A stretch of DNA of 45,724 nucleotides from Bacteroidota bacterium (GCA_947507965.1 CANNQU010000020.1:1-45724), one strand, 5' to 3'; counted from the first letter of the stretch, positions 18,991 to 28,862 are shown. Made by a program: numbers and translations. Notes: a model not told the origin generated them from the letters alone.

Positions 18991-20244
18991 ATGGATCTAA
19001 AAAAAACATTCCTTGCCTTTTTATCGATGTTCTATGGCGCCTTTGCAACCCATGCGCAAACCAAAGGATGCACCGATTCTCAGGCGAATAACTTCAACGC
19101 CAATGCAACCATCAATGATGGAAGTTGTACCTATAACAGCACCTCTTATTCTCCAATTAAACTCGTTGAAAAACTCTCGGATACGATAAACGAGACATCG
19201 GCGTTAATTACTATTGATGGCGAACTATGGACCCTCGACGATAGTGGCAACGCCAATGCAATTTATCATTTCGACAAAAACACCGGCACCATTTTACAAA
19301 CCATCTATATATCCAATGCCACCAACCACGACTGGGAAGATATGACAGCCGACAGCAAGAACATTTATATCGGCGATTTTGGGAATAATAATGGCGACCG
19401 TACCAACCTCGTCGTTTACAAGATTTCTAAATCTCAGTTAAGCACAAAAAAAGTGGATAGCATCACCGCACAAAAAATTCATTTCAGTTATGCCGATCAA
19501 AAAGATTTCACTTCTCGTAGTAATGCCAATAGCTTCGATTGCGAGGCGATGTTTGTGTACAACGACACACTACATTTATTGAGTAAGGATTGGGTTAATG
19601 GGTTTACCAAACATTATTTTCTTCCAACCATTACGGGCACCTATAGTATTGGTCCTGTTGATTCATTTGATGTGGCCTGTTTAATTACGGGTGCATCGTT
19701 GGAGTTATCCACTCATAGAGTCGTGCTTACCGGATATAACAAAACGGGATTTTGCTACCTGTGGATGTTTTGGGATTTTAATAATGCGCGAATTTTTGAA
19801 GGGAACAAACGCAAAATCGACTTTGGCTTTTTTACGAGCACCGGGCAGATCGAAGGGGTATGTTTTAACGACAGCAATACGATCTATATCACCAACGAAA
19901 AAAACATCATAAACAATAAATTATATGCGGCCAATATTGGGCAATGGATGAACAAAAAATCAATCGGTATAGACTATAGAAAACAACTAATAAGCGAATT
20001 GAAAGTATATCCAAATCCAGCCTTAACCGAGATCACGTTAAACTTCACACTTCAAAACCCTGCGTCGGTTTCATCGTGCATTTATAATGAAGCCGGCAAG
20101 GTAGTTTACTGCTCCAAAATGAAATTAAATGGTGGTATGGTACAGCAGAAAATTAATATCTCCGGCCTAAGTAACGGAAAATATTATATCGTGGTACATA
20201 GCAACAAAGCAAATTCAAAGAAACAGATTTTCATAAAACAATAG
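18991..20244 (+). CDS. Secreted protein with GCTDxxAxN motif and T9SS sorting tail, function unknown
   Basis: 417 residues from the ATG at 18991; an upstream in-frame ATG at 18937 would put 18 residues in front of a good signal peptide (FLAFLSMFYGAFATHAQ). After the signal comes a cysteine-bounded motif GCTDSQANNFNANATINDG, known as a short repeat in secreted proteins of marine and other Bacteroidota. The middle 300 residues look like a beta-propeller-type domain (TSALITIDGELWTLDDSG, HDWEDMTADSKNIYIGDFG). The end, from KVYPNPA to IFIKQ, is a T9SS type A tail. Enzymatic role unknown. RDD follows 11 bp later, although the two products seem unrelated. Confidence 0.85.
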   Translation: MDLKKTFLAFLSMFYGAFATHAQTKGCTDSQANNFNANATINDGSCTYNSTSYSPIKLVEKLSDTINETSALITIDGELWTLDDSGNANAIYHFDKNTGTILQTIYISNATNHDWEDMTADSKNIYIGDFGNNNGDRTNLVVYKISKSQLSTKKVDSITAQKIHFSYADQKDFTSRSNANSFDCEAMFVYNDTLHLLSKDWVNGFTKHYFLPTITGTYSIGPVDSFDVACLITGASLELSTHRVVLTGYNKTGFCYLWMFWDFNNARIFEGNKRKIDFGFFTSTGQIEGVCFNDSNTIYITNEKNIINNKLYAANIGQWMNKKSIGIDYRKQLISELKVYPNPALTEITLNFTLQNPASVSSCIYNEAGKVVYCSKMKLNGGMVQQKINISGLSNGKYYIVVHSNKANSKKQIFIKQ

Positions 20245-20254
20245 AACACAGGAA

Positions 20255-20989
20255 ATGGCAATTGTAACGGTTTTAACGGCAAATAATGTAGCGATTGAAT
20301 ATGAGATAGCAGGAATCGGCGACCGAGCCATCGCAACGCTTATTGATTGGGTCATTATGTTTGCCTACTTTTATATCTGGTACCGAATTTTTGCTGCATC
20401 CAACCTATTAAACAACTTAGGTTTCACCATAAAACTTCTCATTTACCTTCCGATTTTCTTATACCATTTGCTTTGCGAATTATTTCTTGAAGGACAAAGT
20501 ATTGGAAAGAAGGTAAGAGGCATCCGGGTGGTGATGCTCGATGCAGGAAGACCGGCATTCGTAAACTATTTTATTCGATGGGTGATTACTCCTTTCGAAT
20601 TTTCTTTTGGTGGAGCCGGGGTGGTAGCACTAATGGTGTGTGCTGCCAGTGGCCGTGGGCAGCGCTTGGCCGATATGGCTGCCGGCACCACGGTGATACG
20701 ATTGAAGTCGAAAACATCGATACATGAAACACTTTATGCACCACCTAGCGACCCCAATTATGTCGTACAATTTAGCGAAGTACTTCATCTTACCGATAGC
20801 GAAATGAATTTGATTAAACAAGTACAACGACAGATATACCGAAAGAAATACGACCAAGCAAACTTCTTCGCTGAAGAAACAAAAAAATCAATTTGTAAAA
20901 AAATAAATATCACCTCCGATATGGATGGAATAACATTCCTAGAGACTATTTTAAGTGACTATCAGCACCTCGCCACAGCCCATACTTAG
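20255..20989 (+). CDS. RDD family membrane protein
   Basis: 244 residues. The N-terminal two thirds carry the RDD domain: the Arg in IGDRAIATLIDWVIM and the Asp residues of the first helix, followed by hydrophobic helices at about 25-45, 54-75 and 116-135, and the QRLADMAAGTTVI motif at the domain end. The C-terminal ~80 residues are soluble and helical. Family roles proposed include ion transport, but no function is fixed. It begins 11 bp after the secreted protein gene and may be co-transcribed with it. Confidence 0.9.
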   Translation: MAIVTVLTANNVAIEYEIAGIGDRAIATLIDWVIMFAYFYIWYRIFAASNLLNNLGFTIKLLIYLPIFLYHLLCELFLEGQSIGKKVRGIRVVMLDAGRPAFVNYFIRWVITPFEFSFGGAGVVALMVCAASGRGQRLADMAAGTTVIRLKSKTSIHETLYAPPSDPNYVVQFSEVLHLTDSEMNLIKQVQRQIYRKKYDQANFFAEETKKSICKKINITSDMDGITFLETILSDYQHLATAHT

Positions 20990-21028
20990 TCTATTCAGGC
21001 CGAATAAATTGGTTTTTAACCTGCCCTT

Positions 21029-23044
21029 CTATTTTATATTACTTCCATTACCTATGGCCTCCTTCGGGTTCACAAACACCAATTTCCCGTTTTCATCTTC
21101 GGCCATTAATATCATACCATAACTATCGATGCCTCGCATTTTTCTAGGCGCTAAATTGGCCACCACCGTTACTTGAAGTCCGATGATATCCTCCGGCTTA
21201 TAATGCAGTGCAATACCTGAGAGAACGGTACGTATTTCAAAACCGAGATCAATGGTAAGCTGTAATAACTTATCTGCTTTCTCCACCTTTTTAGCTTCGA
21301 TAATAGTACCTGCACGTAAATCGATTTTGTTAAATTCGTCGATGGTGATTTCCGGCTTCAATGGCTTATGTACCGGTGTTATTGTTTCGTTTTTAGCTTC
21401 CACGCGTTGTTTTAATTTTTGAATCTGAGCCTCGATGAGCTCATCTTCTATCGGTTTAAATAAATATTGAGCATCGTTTATTTGATGCCCTGGCGTAAGA
21501 TTCAAATGCCGGTTCAAATTCAACATACCAGCCAACATCTCCGCCTTCAATGGCATAAAATAACGCATCAGTTGGGCCAGTTGTTCCGCCACTTGCAAGC
21601 CCGTGTACATCACCGTTTTGGTATGTATTTCATCGGTTTTGATAAGCTTCCATGGCTCCGCATCGGCGAGGTATTTATTCCCTGCACGGGCTAAGTTCAT
21701 GAGTTCGAATTGTGCCTCACGAAATTTATATTGTTCAATCAGTGAATGAACCTTCTTCGTTTGGGCATTGATATCAAACAGGATGTTTTTTTCTGCCTCC
21801 CCTGCCTCTCCAGGCAATGGAACCACACCCCCATAAAATTTATGCGTGAGCATCACGATCCGGTTAATATAATTACCTAAAATATCCACCAGTTCACTTT
21901 TGTTCGCTGTTTGAAATCCTTTCCAGGTGAAGTCGGCATCCTTTGTTTCAGGCGCGATGGCGGTCAAATAATAACGTAGCTCGTCGGTTTTATCCGGGAA
22001 GGCCTCTAAAAACTCATGCATCTCTATACTCCATCCTCTACTGGTACTCATTTTGTCGCCTTCCAAATTTAAAAACTCATTTGCCGGAACTTGATCCGGC
22101 AATATAAACTCGCCATGAGCATGAAGCATCACAGGAAAAATGATACAATGGAAAACGATATTATCTTTCCCTATAAAATGAACCAGTTTAGTTTCGCTAT
22201 GGCACCAATAATCCTTCCAGTTTTTATTGTTTTTTTCGGCCCAGGCTTTGGTAGCACTAATATAACCAATGGGTGCATCGAACCACACATACAATACTTT
22301 TCCTTCGGCCTCTTTCAATGGCACTTTCACTCCCCAATTTAAATCACGTGTTACCGCTCGTGGCTGCAAACCACCGTCGATCCAGCTTTTGCATTGCCCG
22401 TAAACCGTATTTCGCCATTTATCCTTTTTGTCTTTTATAATCCATTCCTGCAAAAAAGCCTCGTATTGGTTTAACGGCAGACTCCAATGCTTCGTTGCCT
22501 TAAGTGTGGGCTTGTTTCCACTTAATGTAGAAACAGGATTAATAAGGTCTTTCGGTGATAACGATTTTCCACAATGCTCACATTGGTCGCCATAGGCACC
22601 TTCGTAACTACAATTCGGGCATGTGCCTTGTATATATCGGTCGGCTAAGAAAAGTTTCGCTTCGGCATCATAATATTGCTCACTCTCATCGATTTGAAAA
22701 ACCCCTTTCTCATTTAGATTCGTAAAGAAATCCTGAGCCGTAGCGTGGTGCAAGGGATCACTGGTTCGATGATAAATATCAAAGTCGATATTAAATTTAT
22801 CGAAACAGGTTTTTAATAATTCGTGATACTTATCTACAATTTCTTTGGGTGTCGTTTTTTCTTTGAGAGCCTGAATGGTAATTGCAGCGCCATGTTCATC
22901 GCTTCCACACACAAAGGCCACGTCGTGCCCCTGTGCCTTTACATAGCGTGTGAAAATATCGGCAGGCAAATAAGCTCCTGCCAGATGCCCTATATGTTTG
23001 GGGCCGTTGGCATAAGGGAGAGCGGAGGTGATGAGATAACGCAT
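21029..23044 (-). CDS. metG: Methionine--tRNA ligase
   Basis: 671 residues. Charges tRNA-Met with methionine. The class I HIGH motif is intact at residues 17-20 (KHIGHL), and the KMSKS-type motif is DKMSTSRGW (at about residue 332). A zinc knuckle with four Cys (CPNCSYEG...CEHCG) lies at about residues 145-165. The C-terminal ~100 residues (IDEFNKIDLRAGTIIEAKKV) form the EMAP/Trbp111-type tRNA-binding domain used for dimerisation. This is the longer MetG1 form. No sign of truncation. It is convergent with the RDD gene. Confidence 0.97.
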   Translation of the reverse strand: MRYLITSALPYANGPKHIGHLAGAYLPADIFTRYVKAQGHDVAFVCGSDEHGAAITIQALKEKTTPKEIVDKYHELLKTCFDKFNIDFDIYHRTSDPLHHATAQDFFTNLNEKGVFQIDESEQYYDAEAKLFLADRYIQGTCPNCSYEGAYGDQCEHCGKSLSPKDLINPVSTLSGNKPTLKATKHWSLPLNQYEAFLQEWIIKDKKDKWRNTVYGQCKSWIDGGLQPRAVTRDLNWGVKVPLKEAEGKVLYVWFDAPIGYISATKAWAEKNNKNWKDYWCHSETKLVHFIGKDNIVFHCIIFPVMLHAHGEFILPDQVPANEFLNLEGDKMSTSRGWSIEMHEFLEAFPDKTDELRYYLTAIAPETKDADFTWKGFQTANKSELVDILGNYINRIVMLTHKFYGGVVPLPGEAGEAEKNILFDINAQTKKVHSLIEQYKFREAQFELMNLARAGNKYLADAEPWKLIKTDEIHTKTVMYTGLQVAEQLAQLMRYFMPLKAEMLAGMLNLNRHLNLTPGHQINDAQYLFKPIEDELIEAQIQKLKQRVEAKNETITPVHKPLKPEITIDEFNKIDLRAGTIIEAKKVEKADKLLQLTIDLGFEIRTVLSGIALHYKPEDIIGLQVTVVANLAPRKMRGIDSYGMILMAEDENGKLVFVNPKEAIGNGSNIK

Positions 23045-23101
23045 GAAAGCGAGAATAATAAATATTGAATAGTTATGGTTTGATTGTTGGGGCTTACCAA
23101 T

Positions 23102-24100
23102 TTAGCTAATAACAGAATAATCGCCGACATTGAGTTCACGCACCAACCCTTCATAATCGACAAAATTACCAATCATGGTATTGCGCAGATTGGCATGCGT
23201 AATTTTTGTGTTGTTTTGAATAATACTATTACTAATAATGCAATGATCGATGACGGTATTACTCCCAACAGAAGTAAAAGGACCGATAACAGAGTTTGAA
23301 ATTTTCACCCCCTCGCCAATATAACACGGTGGAACAATGACACTGTTGATGCTTTCATAGCTATCGGAGATTAATTTATCCTTTGTATTGGCCAATACTC
23401 TTTGATTGGTATGCACCGTCGCATTTTTATTTCCACAATCGAGCCATTCTTCTACTTTACCGATGGTAAGCTTCATGCCTTTATTTTTCATGTTCAGCAA
23501 GGCATCGGTGAGTTGGTACTCGCCTCCGTGTTTAATCTCATGGTCGAGCAAGAATTGCAACTCATCCTTTAAGGCTTCCCCACTTTTAAAATAATAGATT
23601 CCTATAATCGCTAAATCACTCACAAATGTTTTTGGCTTCTCTACAAAATCAAGAATGGTTCCGTAGGCGTCGAGCTTCACCACCCCAAATGCAGATGGGT
23701 CATCAATTCGATGTACCCAAATAATCCCATCCTTGGTTTTATCCATAATGAAATCGGCTTTAAAAAGGGTATCCGCAAAAGCCACAATAACATTTCCTTT
23801 AAGGCTTTCTTTAGCACATAAAATAGCATGCGCAGTGCCTAGTGGGTCGTTCTGATAACTTATGATTCCTTTCGCCCCAACGCTCTCTGCAATTTTCATC
23901 AGTTCTATTTCAATCTCCTCACCGAAGTTTCCAATAATAAAATTCACTTCTTCAATCTTTTCATTACAAACTTTTGAGATATCCTCAATAAGCCTCTGAA
24001 CAATAGGTTTCCCGGCGATGGGGATAAGTGGCTTGGGTACAGTAAGCGTATGTGGGCGCATGCGTTTCCCCATTCCTGCCATAGGTACGATAATATTCAT
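23102..24100 (-). CDS. Sugar-nucleotide (glucose-1-phosphate thymidylyltransferase-like) transferase with left-handed helix tail
   Basis: 332 residues. The N-terminal nucleotidyltransferase fold has the signature GMGKRMRPHTLTVPKPLIPI (binding loop plus KP motif), then the product-binding HAIL..KESL and FVEKPKTFVSD regions. The C-terminal ~90 residues are hexapeptide-like repeats (VIVPPCYIGEGVKISNSVIG). It should activate a sugar-1-phosphate with NTP for surface glycans. The exact sugar and nucleotide cannot be told. It lies 57 bp from metG, divergent from the cytidylyltransferase-like gene, with a TATCTTTG -7 element on the minus strand at 24127-24134. Confidence 0.9.
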   Translation of the reverse strand: MNIIVPMAGMGKRMRPHTLTVPKPLIPIAGKPIVQRLIEDISKVCNEKIEEVNFIIGNFGEEIEIELMKIAESVGAKGIISYQNDPLGTAHAILCAKESLKGNVIVAFADTLFKADFIMDKTKDGIIWVHRIDDPSAFGVVKLDAYGTILDFVEKPKTFVSDLAIIGIYYFKSGEALKDELQFLLDHEIKHGGEYQLTDALLNMKNKGMKLTIGKVEEWLDCGNKNATVHTNQRVLANTKDKLISDSYESINSVIVPPCYIGEGVKISNSVIGPFTSVGSNTVIDHCIISNSIIQNNTKITHANLRNTMIGNFVDYEGLVRELNVGDYSVIS

Positions 24101-24126
24101 TCTGGTTGAAATCTATTTAAAACGTA

Positions 24127-24134
24127 CAAAGATA
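24127..24134 (-). promoter_or_regulatory. Predicted -7 element of the sugar-nucleotide transferase gene
   Basis: Minus strand TATCTTTG matches TAnnTTTG, 27 bp upstream of the ATG at 24100. No TTG at the usual -33 distance. Confidence 0.5.
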
Positions 24135-24240
24135 ACATAAAACAGAGGTTGTTGAAAAGGATGACGTTGGACCCAGCGGCTGCCGATCAAAAATCATCAA
24201 TTCCTACCCTCGATTGGAGTGATTCATCAATTAATATTAC

Positions 24241-24248
24241 TATTTTTG
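24241..24248 (+). promoter_or_regulatory. Predicted -7 element of the cytidylyltransferase-like gene
   Basis: TATTTTTG matches TAnnTTTG, with a TTG at 24214-24216, a spacing of 24 bp that is longer than the preferred 19-21. It lies inside the longest open frame and so argues for a start at 24266 or 24269 rather than 24149. Confidence 0.45.
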
Positions 24249-24268
24249 CATCAACCAAATACTTAATG

Positions 24269-25018
24269 ATGCACGATTTTGCTGTTGTTACCGTACGTAA
24301 CTCTTCGACCCGATTACCGAATAAAGCAATTTTAGAGATTGCCCCTCAACTTAAAAGCATTGAGGCCGTAATTGAACGAGCCAAACGTACCCATTTGCCA
24401 GTGGTGCTTGCTACCTCTACCGATGACAGCGATGATATCTTTGAAGAAATCGCTTCAAAAAATAAGATACAAATCTTCCGGGGCGCCCTACTCAATAAAA
24501 TAAAACGTTGGAAAGATTGCTTCGACCAATTCCAAATTAATAACGCATTATTAATTGATGGCGACGACCTCCTGTATGACTATGATATTGGCATACGTGC
24601 CATCAACAAATTACACCACACCGATGCCTTAATGATAAAACACCCGGAGGATATCATCTGTGGGTATTTCACCTATGCCATCAAAAACGAAGGGATGAAT
24701 ACACTCTATGATTTTGCAAAGCAAGAAAATACCAATACGGATGTAATCACCGAATTTATAAAACAAAGCGGTATCACCGTTGATATTTTGGAGCTTACCC
24801 ATTGGGAAAGAGAGAAGTCGTTCCGCCTTACTTTGGATTATGAAGAAGATTTGCTTTTCTTCATTGAATTAATAAAACAGGTGGGAATCGGGGCAGAAGG
24901 AAAAACTATAACCAATTTCCTGGACGCCCATCCCGAAATCGTGAATATTAATTTACATCGCCAGAACGATTGGGCAATGAACCAGAAAAAATTTAATGAA
25001 GAAGTGAAAAACAGATAG
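24269..25018 (+). CDS. Cytidylyltransferase-like (SpsF/acylneuraminate type) protein
   Basis: About 249 residues from the ATG at 24269 (MHDFAVVTVRNSSTRLPNKA). The opening V.VR.SSTRLP.KA is the nucleotide-binding loop of SpsF/CMP-acylneuraminate-type cytidylyltransferases, followed by VVLATSTDDSDD and LLIDGDDLLYD, where the DGDD corresponds to the metal site. The open frame extends upstream to 24149, but the first ~40 codons look non-coding and contain a -7 element. Expected to activate an acidic or amino sugar for surface glycan. A GNAT starts 16 bp downstream, so the pair may modify and activate one sugar. Confidence 0.8.
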   Translation: MHDFAVVTVRNSSTRLPNKAILEIAPQLKSIEAVIERAKRTHLPVVLATSTDDSDDIFEEIASKNKIQIFRGALLNKIKRWKDCFDQFQINNALLIDGDDLLYDYDIGIRAINKLHHTDALMIKHPEDIICGYFTYAIKNEGMNTLYDFAKQENTNTDVITEFIKQSGITVDILELTHWEREKSFRLTLDYEEDLLFFIELIKQVGIGAEGKTITNFLDAHPEIVNINLHRQNDWAMNQKKFNEEVKNR

Positions 25019-25034
25019 CTAATTTATAATAAAA

Positions 25035-25655
25035 ATGAATACACAAAATACAAACCTCAAGAAGCGATTAAACGCCACCACCATCGAAACACCTCGATTG
25101 CTGCTCAAAAAGCTTGACCGTAGTGCCCTTCCAGACATGTACGAATATGGCAGTATGCCTGCGTTTTACAGCAACCTCGACTCCAAGCCCTTTCAAACCT
25201 ATGCCGATGCGGAATATTATTTTGAACGCTTGATGGATCTAGTGGAAAATAAAAACTCCGTGTATTGGGCCATCTGGCATAAGCACGACCAAAAGGTAAT
25301 TGGCACAGGTGGTATAAGGCATTATAACGCGCAAATAAATGATGCCGAAGGAACACTCGGCATTTCACCATTATATCAAAATGGGGGATTGGCTGTAGAA
25401 AGTTTTGGGTATATTCATGAGTATTGTTTTAACCAAATTGGGGTGAATGAAATCTATGGTATTGTAAGCAGTGAGCACACCAAATCAATAAAGATGCTCG
25501 ACCGAATAGGTTATCTTAAAAAACTCACCTTGGAGAAACATTTCACCAAACTGGATGGCCGGAAATACGACGCCTATAACTATGTCGTGTCACGCGATGA
25601 TTTCAATAAAAACAGCGACTTGAAAAAGTTCCTTGACGGATTGAATAACGTATAA
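25035..25655 (+). CDS. GNAT family N-acetyltransferase (RimJ/RimL type)
   Basis: 206 residues. Opens with a block typical of RimJ/RimL-like acetyltransferases (IETPRLLLKKLDRSALPDMY), then VIGTGGIRHYNAQINDAEGT, and the C-terminal EIYGIVSSEHTKSIKMLDRIGY, where the acetyl-CoA-binding helix ends in a conserved motif (N in most relatives, H here). The gene lies 16 bp after the cytidylyltransferase-like gene and so probably in one operon. The acceptor could be a protein N-terminus or a nucleotide sugar; the neighbour favours a sugar, by inference only. Confidence 0.88.
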   Translation: MNTQNTNLKKRLNATTIETPRLLLKKLDRSALPDMYEYGSMPAFYSNLDSKPFQTYADAEYYFERLMDLVENKNSVYWAIWHKHDQKVIGTGGIRHYNAQINDAEGTLGISPLYQNGGLAVESFGYIHEYCFNQIGVNEIYGIVSSEHTKSIKMLDRIGYLKKLTLEKHFTKLDGRKYDAYNYVVSRDDFNKNSDLKKFLDGLNNV

Positions 25656-25787
25656 GGAAGTTGGTGGAACGTATTCAAATGATATGGTGCTTGGTGCACC
25701 GAGACAAAAAATCACTTTCAAAAATTCTTTTCATAATGGCTAGACATTTCCAGTTAAAATAATTAACGAAATGGACAAAACGGAAAA

Positions 25788-26009
25788 ATCGCGAATAACG
25801 AAAGGGTGAAAACACCCGAATTGAGGTCCAATATTGAATTGGATGCATTTGTTGTAATGCCTAATCATATACATGGAATAATTGTGATTACCGAAACCGG
25901 CAGGGGTCGGGGCGTATTGAATACGCCCGATGACAATACGCCCGATGACAATACGCCCGATGATGAACGAACAATTTCAGATTATATCATTAATAAACCT
26001 GCAAAATAG
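25788..26009 (+). pseudogene. Remnant of REP-associated tyrosine (Y1/HUH) transposase with a 15-bp tandem repeat
   Basis: The open part from about 25806 encodes IELDAFVVMPNHIHGIIVI, the HUH metal site (HIH) of TnpA-REP-type transposases. It is followed by a glycine/arginine stretch, a threefold NTPDD repeat, and a stop soon after. The catalytic-Tyr region and most of the protein are missing. Flanking sequence upstream (25680-25800) shows no intact frame. In relatives the segment after the HUH motif is variable in length and composition, as here. This is a decayed fragment and is not expected to be active. Confidence 0.75.
25920..25964 (+). repeat. 15-bp tandem repeat, 3 copies
   Basis: AATACGCCCGATGAC repeats at 25920-25934 and 25935-25949, then 25950-25964 with a final T in place of C. 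It is in frame with the transposase remnant and encodes NTPDD three times. The uniformity suggests slippage expansion. Confidence 0.9.
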
Positions 26010-26090
26010 GATTACGATAATTTTTTTATAAAATGAAACGCAAATATTCATTCAAAAATCAAGGTTTCCATTATGAAAAAACAAATTAAA

Positions 26091-28862
26091 TCAATGTGCC
26101 TCGAGCCAATTCGCTCCCACTCCAATCTCCGCCTCTATGATAACATTCATCGGAATGGCATTCACCATTTTATCATAAATTAGTACTTTTAGTTCCTCCA
26201 ATTCATTCTTGTGGGCGTCGAAAACTAATTCGTCATGCACCTGAAGAATCATTTTTGACTTCATCTTTCTCGTTTTTAGTTCCTGATGAATATGTATCAT
26301 CGCCACTTTAATCATATCGGCGGCACTGCCTTGTATGGGTGCGTTAATCGCATTGCGTTCGGCAAAGCCACGTACCACGGCATTGGCACTGTTTATATCG
26401 CGTAAGTAACGTCTTCTCCCTAAAATGGTTTGAGCATATCCATGCTCACGGGCAAACTGCACATTATCATTCATATAGTTTTTGATATTAGGAAACTCGG
26501 CGAAGTAGGTGTCAATAATTTCTTTGGCTTCACCTCTGGAGATGCTTAGCTGCCCGGCCAATCCAAAAGCGGAGATGCCATAAATGATACCGAAATTAAC
26601 GCTTTTTGCTTTGCGACGCATGTCCTTCGTTACCTCTTCAATGCTTACGCCAAAAACCTTTGAGGCCGTGGCCGTATGAATATCAATTTTATCTTTAAAA
26701 GCCTGTAACATGCTTTCATCGTTAGCCAACGCAGCGATAATACGTAGTTCAATCTGAGAATAATCCGCACTTAAAAAAGTAAACTCTTCGTTACGAGGTA
26801 CAAATGCTTTGCGCACCTCTCGTCCTCGCTGGGTACGAATAGGAATATTCTGTAGGTTAGGATTATTACTACTTAAACGCCCGGTTGCAGCCACCGCCTG
26901 ATTGAAACTAGTATGCACCCTCCCGGTATCCTGATTGATCATTAATGGCAATGCTTCAACATACGTGCTCTTAAGCTTCGTGTATTCGCGATACTCCATT
27001 AACCGCTTGGCAATTTCATGTTCGTAAGAAAGATATTGCAATACGTCTTCGCCCGTTTGATACTGGCCGGTTTTCGTTTTCCTTGCTTTGGGGTCAAGCT
27101 TTAATTTCTCAAACAGAATAATGCCTAACTGTTTGGGTGATGCAATATTAAATACCTCACCGCTCAATTGATAGATGTCGGACTCTAAAAGTTTAATATC
27201 AACTTCCAATTCCTTATTAATGACATCGAGTACCTCACGATCAATTTTCACGCCTTCCAATTCCATCTGAGCTAGTACCGGAATTAAAGGAATTTCTACC
27301 TCATCAAATACTTTTTTAACGGGAATAAAGTTTCTATCTTTCTCCAATATATGCTTCAACTGCCAGGTAACATCGGCATCTTCGGTAGCGTATTCGGTGG
27401 CTTGGTCAATGGGCACGGTGCGAAAGCTCACCTGCTTCGCACCTTTGCCGATGAGTGTTTCTATGCTCACGGGCGAATACTGTAGGTAATTTTCACTCAT
27501 CGCATTCATATTATGCCGTTGATCGGGCTCAATAAGATAATGCGCTAACATCGTATCAAAAAGCTTGCCTTTCACTTCCACTCCATAACGATACAAAATC
27601 ATGTAATCGTATTTCACATTCTGACCTATTTTTCCGATGCCTTCATCTTCGAAAAACACCTTGAACTCGTCGAGTATTTCCTTGGCTTCATTATAGGTTT
27701 CGGGTAATGGAACATAATACCCCGAATGATGAGCAAAACTAAACGACATGCCTACCATTTCAGCAATAACAGCATCCACACCGGTCGTCTCGGTATCGAA
27801 ACAAACGATGTCTTGGCGAAGTAAAAGTGCCAACAAACCGGCTCGTTCTTCCTTGGTGGAAACCGTTTGATATTGATGTTCTACATCGGCAATGGTTTTT
27901 AAACGAAGTGCTGGCGGCGTTTCTTCCTCCAGGTTTATTGGCATTGAAATATCCGCTGGGGTAGAAAATAAATCAGCTTGAGTAGCCAAGGGTTCCAAGG
28001 TGGCAAAAACTCTTTTACTTAGGGTACGAAACTCCATCTCTTGGAAAAACGCTTCTACCTTTTCTTTATTAAATGGCCTGATTTCCAAATCATATTGCTC
28101 CAATTTAACCGGCACACTCAAGTTGATGGTGGCAAGCCTTTTACTCAATATTCCCTGTTCTTTAAACGCAATGAAATTCTCTTTTTGTTTGCCTTTCAGC
28201 TTTTCAACATTCTCGAAAATGGCTTCCATACTGCCATACTCTTGTATCAGCTTCTTAGCCGTTTTCTCTCCCACTCCAGGGATGCCCGGAATATTATCGG
28301 CAGAGTCGCCCCATAGCCCAAGAATATCGATCACTTTCAAAACATCATCCACCTCCCATTTTGCTTTCACTTTTTCCTCGTCTAAAATTTCATCTTCGCT
28401 TCCAAATTTCCCCGGCTTATAAATAAAAACATTATGACGAACCAGCTGGCAGAAATCTTTATCCGGTGTCATCATATACGTTTCTATTCCTGCCGCACCA
28501 GCTTCCAAGGCAAGAGTCCCTATAATATCGTCGGCTTCATAACCATCAAAGGTGATGACCGGAATATCCATTGACTCCAACAAACGAAAAACAAACGGGA
28601 TCGCTTTACTTAAATCTTCAGGCATGGCCTCCCGATGCGCTTTATAAGCTTCAAACTCAAGATGACGTTCGGTAGGCGCCGCCGTATCGAATACAACACC
28701 AAGATGCGATGGTTTTTGCTTTTTAATGATATCGAGTACCGTATTGGTTAACCCAAAAACGGCCGAAGTGTTCAACCCATAGCTCGTTATACGAGGGTTG
28801 TTTATAAAAGCAAAATGCGCTCTATAAATAAGAGCCATACCATCTAATAAAAACAATTTCAT
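26091..28862 (-). CDS. polA: DNA polymerase I
   Basis: 923 residues, full three-domain form. The N-terminal 5'-3' nuclease begins MKLFLLDGMALIYRAHFAF and has FDGYEADDIIGTLA. The 3'-5' exonuclease has an intact first motif (VCFDTETTGVDA), so proofreading is likely present, unlike some PolA enzymes. The polymerase domain has motif A (LSADYSQIELRIIAAL), the O-helix (KSVNFGIIYG), and motif C (MILQVHDELVFD). It fills gaps in repair and removes RNA primers. It is transcribed alone; the region before it lacks a clear TAnnTTTG element. Confidence 0.97.
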   Translation of the reverse strand: MKLFLLDGMALIYRAHFAFINNPRITSYGLNTSAVFGLTNTVLDIIKKQKPSHLGVVFDTAAPTERHLEFEAYKAHREAMPEDLSKAIPFVFRLLESMDIPVITFDGYEADDIIGTLALEAGAAGIETYMMTPDKDFCQLVRHNVFIYKPGKFGSEDEILDEEKVKAKWEVDDVLKVIDILGLWGDSADNIPGIPGVGEKTAKKLIQEYGSMEAIFENVEKLKGKQKENFIAFKEQGILSKRLATINLSVPVKLEQYDLEIRPFNKEKVEAFFQEMEFRTLSKRVFATLEPLATQADLFSTPADISMPINLEEETPPALRLKTIADVEHQYQTVSTKEERAGLLALLLRQDIVCFDTETTGVDAVIAEMVGMSFSFAHHSGYYVPLPETYNEAKEILDEFKVFFEDEGIGKIGQNVKYDYMILYRYGVEVKGKLFDTMLAHYLIEPDQRHNMNAMSENYLQYSPVSIETLIGKGAKQVSFRTVPIDQATEYATEDADVTWQLKHILEKDRNFIPVKKVFDEVEIPLIPVLAQMELEGVKIDREVLDVINKELEVDIKLLESDIYQLSGEVFNIASPKQLGIILFEKLKLDPKARKTKTGQYQTGEDVLQYLSYEHEIAKRLMEYREYTKLKSTYVEALPLMINQDTGRVHTSFNQAVAATGRLSSNNPNLQNIPIRTQRGREVRKAFVPRNEEFTFLSADYSQIELRIIAALANDESMLQAFKDKIDIHTATASKVFGVSIEEVTKDMRRKAKSVNFGIIYGISAFGLAGQLSISRGEAKEIIDTYFAEFPNIKNYMNDNVQFAREHGYAQTILGRRRYLRDINSANAVVRGFAERNAINAPIQGSAADMIKVAMIHIHQELKTRKMKSKMILQVHDELVFDAHKNELEELKVLIYDKMVNAIPMNVIIEAEIGVGANWLEAH

